Part shown: positions 1 to 4,057 of the stretch, piece after piece | How the letters are laid out: the number at the start of each line of letters is the position of its first letter | Position numbering within the stretch: the first letter of the stretch is position 1 | Assembly (NCBI GenBank): GCA_016780605.1 | Contig: JADHLS010000431.1 | Coordinates: 1-5,518 of the forward strand | DNA length: 5,518 nucleotides | Reading direction: 5' to 3' | Source of the DNA: Reyranella sp. | GTDB taxonomy: Bacteria; Pseudomonadota; Alphaproteobacteria; Reyranellales; Reyranellaceae | Translations under genes and position numbers: made by a program | The notes under the pieces: generated by a model | Told to the model about the DNA's origin: nothing | What the model saw: the letters and a program-made list of their open reading frames with translations, nothing else | Databases searched by the model: none

Positions 1-426
1 GACCGGATCTTCGCCGTGCACGTCAAAGGCATGTTCTTCATGGCCCAGGCGGTCTATCCGGCGATGGTGGCGCGGCGGCAGGGCTGCATCATCAACGTCG
101 CCTCGCAGCGCGGCTTGAAGGGCGCCGTGAATTCGGCGCCTTACTCCTCCGCCAAGGCCGCGATCATGGGCTTCACGCGCGCCCTGGCGTGGGAAGCCAC
201 GCCGAAGGGCATCCGCGTCAATGCCATCGCGCCCGGCCCGATCGTCACCGATCTCACCGCCACCATGACGCCACAGGACCGCCAGGCCTTCATCGATGCG
301 CTGCCGGTGGGCCGGTTCGGCCGCCCGGAGGAGATCGCCGCGACCGCCCTGCTGCTGGCCGGGCCGGACGGTGGCTTCTATGTCGGCGCGACCCTGTCAC
401 CCAACGGCGGCGACGTGATGTACTAG
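1..426 (+). CDS. Short-chain dehydrogenase/reductase (SDR), C-terminal part
   Basis: This is the last 141 residues of a classical SDR oxidoreductase, an NAD(P)H-dependent cytosolic enzyme of the FabG-like type that interconverts alcohols and ketones. The reading frame is open at the left edge, so the N-terminal Rossmann half with the TGxxxGxG cofactor motif is missing. In fragment numbering, the catalytic Ser is S35 (in NVASQRG), and the YxxxK pair is Y48 and K52 (YSSAK), 13 residues after the Ser as usual. The NAIAPGPIVTDL segment is the PG motif behind the active site, and the C-terminus (ATLSPNGGDVMY) is the usual SDR ending. The position that normally holds the tetrad Asn (VNxxG) is His7 (VHVKG), as in some SDR subgroups. 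The substrate cannot be told from sequence. It converges with the amidohydrolase gene and overlaps it by 4 bases. Confidence 0.95.
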   Translation, partial: DRIFAVHVKGMFFMAQAVYPAMVARRQGCIINVASQRGLKGAVNSAPYSSAKAAIMGFTRALAWEATPKGIRVNAIAPGPIVTDLTATMTPQDRQAFIDALPVGRFGRPEEIAATALLLAGPDGGFYVGATLSPNGGDVMY

Positions 427-1541
427 AGGTCGAAGCCGTAGACGCGCGCGGTATTGCCGCCGACGATCTTGGCCTGCTCCTCGTCGGGCACGCCGGCCAG
501 AATCTCCGCCAGGATCTTGCGCGATTGGGGGAACGTCGATTCGCTGTGGGGATAGTCGGAACCCCACATCATGTTGTCGACGCCGATGATATCGCGCAGG
601 CGGATGCCGATGGCGTCCTCCTGGAAGCTCAGCACGACGTTGCGACGGAAGAAGTCGCTCGGGATCATCCCGTCCTTGAAGCGGTAGATCGCCTCTTCAT
701 GGCGCTCGCGGTAGGTATAATCCATGGACGAGAGCACGTGCGGCGCCCACGACAACTCGAACTCGACGATGGCAAGCATGAGACGCGGATGCCGCTCGAA
801 GACGCCGGACAGGATCATGTCGCACATCGATAGCGCCGGATAGAACGCCTTGGTCGAGCGGCTGCTGGCGTCGCGCAGCGTCTTGGTGCCGAAGCCGCGG
901 ATCTTGGCCTGTCGCCTGGTCGCCGTATGCAGGCTGACCGGCATGCCGTGCGCCGCCGCGGCCGCCCAGAACGGCTCGTACTCGGGCTGGTCGTAGCGCC
1001 GGTCCTCCAGCGGATATTCGGTGATCATCGCGCCGGCGAGGCCAAGCCGCGCGGCGCGCTCCAGCTCCTTGATCCCGTCCTGGACGTCATCAAGGTTGAT
1101 CATGGCGATGCCCTTCAGCCGCGCAGGGTCGGCGCGGCAGAACTCGGCCAGCCAGTCGTTGTAGGCACGGAAGATGGCGGACATCAGCGCCGAATCCGCC
1201 AGCCTGTAGTAGAAGAGCCCCTGCGAGGGATAAAGGACCTCGCCCGCCACGCCGTCGAGCACCATGTCCTTGAGATGCTGGGCGGGATCCCAGCCGCCGG
1301 TGTGCACGTCTTCCATGCGGCCCTGACCGGAGATGGTCTCCGGGGCCTCGAACCGCGCTCCGGCGTTGGAGATAAGACCGATGCCGGAGAGGACCTGGCC
1401 CCTCTCGACCACGATCTGGTCGGCGCCCTCGATGCGCTCGATGCGGGGGGCGCGATCGCGGAACGCGGCGTCGATGCGGGTCTGCCACAGGTCGGCCGGT
1501 TCGAAGACATGGGAGTCGGACGAGAGAACCAGGGACGGCAC
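423..1541 (-). CDS. Amidohydrolase-2 family TIM-barrel metal-dependent hydrolase/decarboxylase
   Basis: The protein belongs to the amidohydrolase-2 family (PF04909), the group containing ACMSD, gamma-resorcylate decarboxylase and related hydrolases or decarboxylases; it should be cytosolic. Numbered from the upstream GTG at 1547, the N-terminal DSHVFEPADLW motif carries D11 and H13, matching the E/D-x-H metal pair. H207 (SLHTAT) fits the strand-5 His ligand, and E262 lies in a conserved VExxxxW stretch. D331 in WGSDYPHSEST is the C-terminal metal Asp, and NTARVYGFDL is the typical family ending. Length (372-374 residues) is normal for this subgroup. Two in-frame GTG codons compete as start, at 1547 and 1541. 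I chose 1541 because GAGAGGAG ends 7 bases before it and only 1 base before 1547. The substrate is unknown. No signal peptide is seen. Confidence 0.93.
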   Translation of the reverse strand: MPSLVLSSDSHVFEPADLWQTRIDAAFRDRAPRIERIEGADQIVVERGQVLSGIGLISNAGARFEAPETISGQGRMEDVHTGGWDPAQHLKDMVLDGVAGEVLYPSQGLFYYRLADSALMSAIFRAYNDWLAEFCRADPARLKGIAMINLDDVQDGIKELERAARLGLAGAMITEYPLEDRRYDQPEYEPFWAAAAAHGMPVSLHTATRRQAKIRGFGTKTLRDASSRSTKAFYPALSMCDMILSGVFERHPRLMLAIVEFELSWAPHVLSSMDYTYRERHEEAIYRFKDGMIPSDFFRRNVVLSFQEDAIGIRLRDIIGVDNMMWGSDYPHSESTFPQSRKILAEILAGVPDEEQAKIVGGNTARVYGFDL

Positions 1542-1548
1542 CGACACA

Positions 1549-1556
1549 CTCCTCTC
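1549..1556 (-). promoter_or_regulatory. Ribosome binding site of the amidohydrolase gene
   Basis: On the minus strand this reads GAGAGGAG, a good Shine-Dalgarno match. Its spacing decides between two GTG starts: 1 base to the GTG at 1547, which is too close, and 7 bases to the GTG at 1541, which is optimal. Confidence 0.75.
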
Positions 1557-1572
1557 AGGGTGATCAGGTCAC

Positions 1573-1601
1573 AGCTTTGGCAGCCGCTCCCTCGCCGTCA
1601 A
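1573..1601 (-). promoter_or_regulatory. Weak candidate promoter for the amidohydrolase gene
   Basis: On the minus strand, TTGACG (1601-1596) matches the -35 hexamer at five of six positions. After 17 bases comes AAAGCT (1578-1573), a poor -10 match. Transcription would begin near 1566, giving a leader of about 25 bases that includes the ribosome binding site. The geometry is right but the -10 is weak, so this is only a candidate. Confidence 0.25.
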
Positions 1602-1674
1602 GGCGCGCGGTGGCCAAATTGTGTTTCCTTGCCTCATTGTCCCCCATGAGACTTCGTCGCCGATCGCGCATGCC

Positions 1675-1680
1675 TACAAT
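1675..1680 (+). promoter_or_regulatory. Candidate -10 box just before the small gene at 1687
   Basis: TACAAT differs from the -10 consensus TATAAT at one position and ends 6 bases before the ATG at 1687. No convincing -35 is seen 16-18 bases upstream. If it is used, the transcript would start at or next to the ATG, giving a leaderless mRNA. A short match like this can arise by chance. Confidence 0.25.
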
Positions 1681-1686
1681 GGAGCA

Positions 1687-1893
1687 ATGAGAGATCATAG
1701 CGAGACGATCCTTTTCCACGTCCGCGCGACCGACCCGACGAGCAGCGAGCAAGTGGTCCATGAGTGCGTCGGCTTTCCGATGGCGCACGCCAAGGCCGCC
1801 GAACTGCGCATGAGCGGCTACAAGGACGTCGTCACGTCGTTGGCCCCGCTCGGCGCCGAGAGGGTCGGCCACGCGGCGTCACACAGCGCCTGA
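1687..1893 (+). CDS. Small protein of unknown function, 68 residues
   Basis: I do not recognise the family. The 68-residue product has no signal peptide, membrane segment or Cys-rich metal site. It begins MRDHSETILFHVRATDP, which looks like a beta-strand, followed by a likely helix (SSEQVVHECVGF) and a second helix rich in Ala and Lys (MAHAKAAELRMSGYKDVV). It has a single Cys, C27. Third codon positions are rich in G and C, as in the surrounding genes, which supports real coding. The frame is open upstream to a GTG at 1621, but the ATG at 1687 starts the coding-like stretch, so I prefer it. GGAG lies only 2 bases before this ATG, so ribosome binding is weak or the mRNA is leaderless. The gene is divergent from the amidohydrolase and converges with the TPR gene 12 bases downstream. 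Confidence 0.65.
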   Translation: MRDHSETILFHVRATDPTSSEQVVHECVGFPMAHAKAAELRMSGYKDVVTSLAPLGAERVGHAASHSA

Positions 1894-1905
1894 ACGGCCG
1901 GCCTC

Positions 1906-3207
1906 TCAGCGCGCCGCTGCAACGCCCTCGACGGGAACGCCGGATGCGCCCGGCCGCCGCGCGTCCAGCAGCTGCCGCGCTTCGTCCAGCCGGTCGGCGC
2001 CGAGGTAGGCCCTGAGCAGGGTGAAGTCGATCAGGTCGTGCTGCGCGCGGCTGCCGCCGATGCGCTCGTTCTCCCCAGCGAGCGGCGCAAGCGCATCGAT
2101 CGTGGCGGCATAGTCCCCGCGCTCGAACGCCGAAAAGCCGCGCGCCAGTGTGGGAAGATACGAGCCCGAGAGGTAGCGCCCCTCTTGAGCCAGCGCCTCG
2201 ATCTGGCGGGCCCGCGTGTCCGCGGCCTCATCGCCGGTCACGGCTTGCGCCAGGATGACGTGCAGGTCGTAGAGCCCGTTGCCTGGCCGCGGCAGCGCGG
2301 TCCTGGCGTAGTCGTGCAGCGCGCGCCAGGCCGCGGCATCGCGCGGATGGCCCGCAAGCTCGGACCGCCACAGGAAGGCGGCGCCATCGGAAATCTTCTG
2401 CTGCGGCCCGCCGCTGTGATGATCGAGGGCGATGGCGTCGCGATAGAGCCGCGACGCTTCCGGCCAATTGCCGGCCTGGATCTCGAACAGCGACAGATGC
2501 CAGCTGAGATGGCCATGGAAGAAGCCGTCGCGCGGATAGGTGGCGAGCCACGCGGAGAGGTAGCTGCGCCCCGCCTCGAGATCGCCGGTCTCGTAGCAGA
2601 TGTGGGCAAAGCCGTGGGCGCCGTGCGCGTTGTTCGGATTCGCGGCGATGGAACGTTCGATCATCGCGCGCGCCGGCGCGAACTGTCCGTCCTCCGAAAG
2701 CGCCATGGCGTGATAGGAGCCGAACCAGAAATCGTCACCATAGTGCGGGGCGAGGCTGTCCATCAGCACCGCGACTTGCCGCTTCTGGCCGATGCGGCCG
2801 GAGCCGCCGATCAGGCCGTTGGGGTTCGCCGCGGCAGCGACCACCAGCGCATCGCGCGGCCATGCCGCCAGATGGGCATGCAAGGCCGCGATCGCGGCCT
2901 CGGTCTCGCCCGCGAAGACGAGCTCGAAGAAGGCGACGTGGCTGGCCTCGCGCTCGGATGCGCCGGCAACCAGGCCCTTGGCCGTCGCCAACGCCGCTCG
3001 CGCCTCGGCGACGTCGCCTTGTCTCAGGAGAACCAGCGCTCGGCCGGCATGGGCCAGGGCGAAGCCTGGATCGGCGGCGATGGCCCGATCATAGGCCTCG
3101 AGGGCACCGGGATAGAAAGTAAGCGCCAGACGCGAGGCTTCGACATAGGCATCGCGCGCGTCAGCCGACGCCGTCGTCACGGGCAGATCGTAGCAATCGC
3201 TCAGCAT
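1906..3207 (-). CDS. Tetratricopeptide repeat protein, TTC38/StaR-like family
   Basis: The 433-residue, probably cytosolic protein is built of TPR-type helix pairs and resembles TTC38 (StaR-like group), whose biochemical role is not well defined. The N-terminus (DLPVTTASADARDAYVEA) corresponds to the LPLSTTS region of that family. A clear TPR lies at about residues 34-72 (PGALEAYDRAIAADPGFALAHAGRAL). The centre holds the family's most typical part: residues 175-212 with NPNNAHGAHGFAH, then HGHLSWHLSLFEI at 231-243, including the H-x-x-W-H pattern (H233, W236, H237). Further helices run to about residue 415, and the last residues are Gly/Pro/Ala-rich. The length is close to the family's usual 430-470. 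The start is firm because an in-frame TAA lies four codons upstream (3217-3219), although no Shine-Dalgarno sequence is visible. No signal peptide is present. Confidence 0.92.
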   Translation of the reverse strand: MLSDCYDLPVTTASADARDAYVEASRLALTFYPGALEAYDRAIAADPGFALAHAGRALVLLRQGDVAEARAALATAKGLVAGASEREASHVAFFELVFAGETEAAIAALHAHLAAWPRDALVVAAAANPNGLIGGSGRIGQKRQVAVLMDSLAPHYGDDFWFGSYHAMALSEDGQFAPARAMIERSIAANPNNAHGAHGFAHICYETGDLEAGRSYLSAWLATYPRDGFFHGHLSWHLSLFEIQAGNWPEASRLYRDAIALDHHSGGPQQKISDGAAFLWRSELAGHPRDAAAWRALHDYARTALPRPGNGLYDLHVILAQAVTGDEAADTRARQIEALAQEGRYLSGSYLPTLARGFSAFERGDYAATIDALAPLAGENERIGGSRAQHDLIDFTLLRAYLGADRLDEARQLLDARRPGASGVPVEGVAAAR

Positions 3208-3226
3208 CGAGCGACGTTAGCAGAGA

Positions 3227-3286
3227 GGGAGCCCGCCGTCTCAGCCTGGACGCCGACGCCTGGAAGCGAACGGCCGGCGGGCTCCC
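3227..3286. repeat. Perfect 12-bp inverted repeat between lipoprotein and TPR genes
   Basis: The left arm GGGAGCCCGCCG (3227-3238) and the right arm CGGCGGGCTCCC (3275-3286) are exact reverse complements, separated by 36 bases. The spacer contains a GCCG/CGGC pair (3252-3255 and 3271-3274) that could shorten the loop. On the minus strand the repeat follows the lipoprotein stop and ends 19 bases before the TPR start. The bases after the distal arm read TCTCTGCTAACG, so there is no clean U-run. It could be a terminator for the lipoprotein transcript, a leader hairpin of the TPR gene, or a protein-binding site. Confidence 0.6.
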
Positions 3287-3309
3287 GGGCTCATGCCGAG
3301 CAAGCCTCA

Positions 3310-3540
3310 TCAGTAGTAGTAACTACGCTGCGGCGTGGTCGCCGCACCGATCGCGGCGCCGCCCAGGCCGCCGACCACCGCGCCGGCCGCCGGATTGCCG
3401 GCAGCCGCGCCTACGGCAGCGCCACCGGCCGCGCCGATGGCGCCGCCTGTCAGTGCGCGTGTACCCGGTGTCTCGCCGCAGGCCGCGGTCAGCAGCGACA
3501 GGGCGGACACGACGGTCGCAATCATTGCAACTCGTGACAT
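3310..3540 (-). CDS. Small glycine-zipper lipoprotein (OsmB-like)
   Basis: This is a 76-residue exported lipoprotein. Residues 1-20 form a signal peptide: MSR, then a hydrophobic stretch ending LSLLTAA, followed by C21 as the lipidation site. Thr rather than Leu occupies -3 of the lipobox, which is tolerated. The mature part is only 56 residues and is almost wholly a glycine zipper. Glycines occur every four residues at 32, 36, 40, 44 and 48, and again at 53, 57, 61 and 65, with an Asn-Pro turn at 49-50, giving two packed helices. The tail ends in three tyrosines. OsmB and similar small glycine-zipper lipoproteins sit in the outer membrane and are often stress-induced; the location here is inferred. 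The frame extends 17 codons upstream, but AAGGAGG, 5 bases before the ATG at 3540, fixes the start. Confidence 0.88.
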   Translation of the reverse strand: MSRVAMIATVVSALSLLTAACGETPGTRALTGGAIGAAGGAAVGAAAGNPAAGAVVGGLGGAAIGAATTPQRSYYY

Positions 3541-3545
3541 GGGAT

Positions 3546-3552
3546 CCTCCTT
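3546..3552 (-). promoter_or_regulatory. Strong ribosome binding site of the lipoprotein gene
   Basis: On the minus strand this reads AAGGAGG, five bases before the ATG at 3540. It is the strongest Shine-Dalgarno sequence in the window and rules in the 3540 start over the upstream ATG at 3591, which would place 17 extra residues before the signal peptide. Confidence 0.88.
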
Positions 3553-3573
3553 CAAGCCGTTGTCACACGGCGA

Positions 3574-3611
3574 ACGACCGCGGCGCGGCATGGGTTGCCC
3601 GCGCCGGTCGT
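3574..3611. other. GC-rich bulged stem-loop upstream of the lipoprotein gene
   Basis: ACGACC (3574-3579) pairs with GGTCGT (3606-3611), and GGCGCGG (3582-3588) pairs with CCGCGCC (3599-3605). This gives 13 base pairs with a two-base bulge (3580-3581) and a 10-base loop. It lies 33 bases before the lipoprotein ATG and downstream of the DUF6665-like stop, both on the minus strand. No U-run follows, so it may be a leader structure or a Rho-type or bidirectional terminator stem. The function is not shown by the sequence. Confidence 0.5.
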
Positions 3612-3629
3612 CCTGGAGGTCATGATCTC

Positions 3630-3646
3630 TCTGCGACCATCGCAGA
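3630..3646 (-). terminator. Small stem-loop after the DUF6665-like gene, possible terminator
   Basis: TCTGCGA (3630-3636) and TCGCAGA (3640-3646) form a perfect 7-bp stem with a 3-base loop, starting 11 bases after the stop of the gene ending at 3658. On the minus strand the following bases are GAGATCATG, without a U-run, so intrinsic termination would be inefficient. Confidence 0.35.
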
Positions 3647-3657
3647 CGTCGGAACCT

Positions 3658-3960
3658 CTAGCGCGGCCGCATCACGCCCATGCGCGCGCGCGCCTCTGCC
3701 GGTACGGCGTAATCCTCGAGGACCCGCTCGGTGAAGCGAAGGCCGCTGCAATCGCGCTGCACGACGAAGTTCCACAGCGCATAGCCCGCCGCATCGACGA
3801 GGCGCGCACGTTGCGAGTCGCGGCCACTCTCCTGTCTATCGAAGCTGTGCAGGGCGTCGAGGGCATCCCTCAGCTCGCGGCCAAGACGGCCGATGGTTGC
3901 CGCCTGCTCCTCGCAGATCTCGTGTTCAAGGACGTCCCATCCAGTTTTCGGGCGCATCAT
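3658..3960 (-). CDS. Small conserved protein, probably DUF6665 family, 100 residues
   Basis: The pattern resembles the small DUF6665 family as I remember it; the function is unknown, and the family name would need a profile search. Residues 8-38 (WDVLEHEICEEQAATIGRLG onward) form a long amphipathic helix. A charged linker at about 39-50 (DRQESGRDSQ) leads to a second helix (RLVDAAGYALWNFVVQRDCSG, about 53-73) with W63, and then a short third helix (LRFTERVLEDYAVPAEARARMG). No signal peptide or membrane segment is seen, so a small soluble helical protein is likely. The open frame reaches upstream to 4251, but that part overlaps the amine oxidase start and has no coding character. The start is the first of two adjacent ATGs at 3960; the second, at 3957, is equally possible. 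Only a GGGGGT stretch upstream could serve as ribosome binding site. It is divergent from the amine oxidase. Confidence 0.75.
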   Translation of the reverse strand: MMRPKTGWDVLEHEICEEQAATIGRLGRELRDALDALHSFDRQESGRDSQRARLVDAAGYALWNFVVQRDCSGLRFTERVLEDYAVPAEARARMGVMRPR

Positions 3961-4017
3961 GCGCGACCCCCGTTCGAGACACGCCGATGGTGGACGGGCT
4001 GGATGTCGCGCGGAATG

Positions 4018-4026
4018 TGCTACTTT
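4018..4026 (+). promoter_or_regulatory. Weak extended -10 candidate for the amine oxidase gene
   Basis: TGCTACTTT fits the extended -10 pattern TG-N plus a hexamer that matches consensus at three positions (T1, A2, T6). It would start transcription near 4033, about 25 bases before the ATG. No good -35 is seen at 16-18 bases upstream. It lies in the 97-base gap between divergent genes. Confidence 0.22.
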
Positions 4027-4057
4027 GGCGCAACATGGTTCCTGCGAGCGCAGACGC

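Noticed and set aside
189..833. A 214-codon plus-strand frame crossing the SDR end and the amidohydrolase
   Set aside because: It crosses two real genes in other frames and its product is Arg/His/Asp-rich without motifs.
1564..1872. A 102-codon minus-strand frame opposite the small gene, reaching to the amidohydrolase leader
   Set aside because: It is antisense to 1687-1893, whose plus-strand translation looks more like a folded protein. It has no ribosome binding site or recognisable domain, though I cannot fully exclude it without homologues.
1894..1905. GGCCGGCC palindrome region between the convergent small gene and the TPR gene as a bidirectional terminator
   Set aside because: The gap is only 12 bases, the palindrome has no loop, and there is no T-run on either strand.
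3316..3326. Short inverted repeat GTAGT-A-ACTAC at the end of the lipoprotein gene
   Set aside because: It lies within the codons for the Ser-Tyr-Tyr-Tyr tail and is explained by the repeated TAC codons; five base pairs with a one-base loop would not form a hairpin.
2038..3537. A 499-codon plus-strand open frame covering the TPR gene, the hairpin gap and most of the lipoprotein gene
   Set aside because: It is antisense to two well-supported genes, is very rich in Arg, Gly and Ala without any domain, and spans an intergenic hairpin. Long antisense frames are expected at this GC content.
3541..3591. Upstream start for the lipoprotein at 3591
   Set aside because: It would put 17 charged residues before the signal peptide and bury the AAGGAGG ribosome binding site inside the gene.
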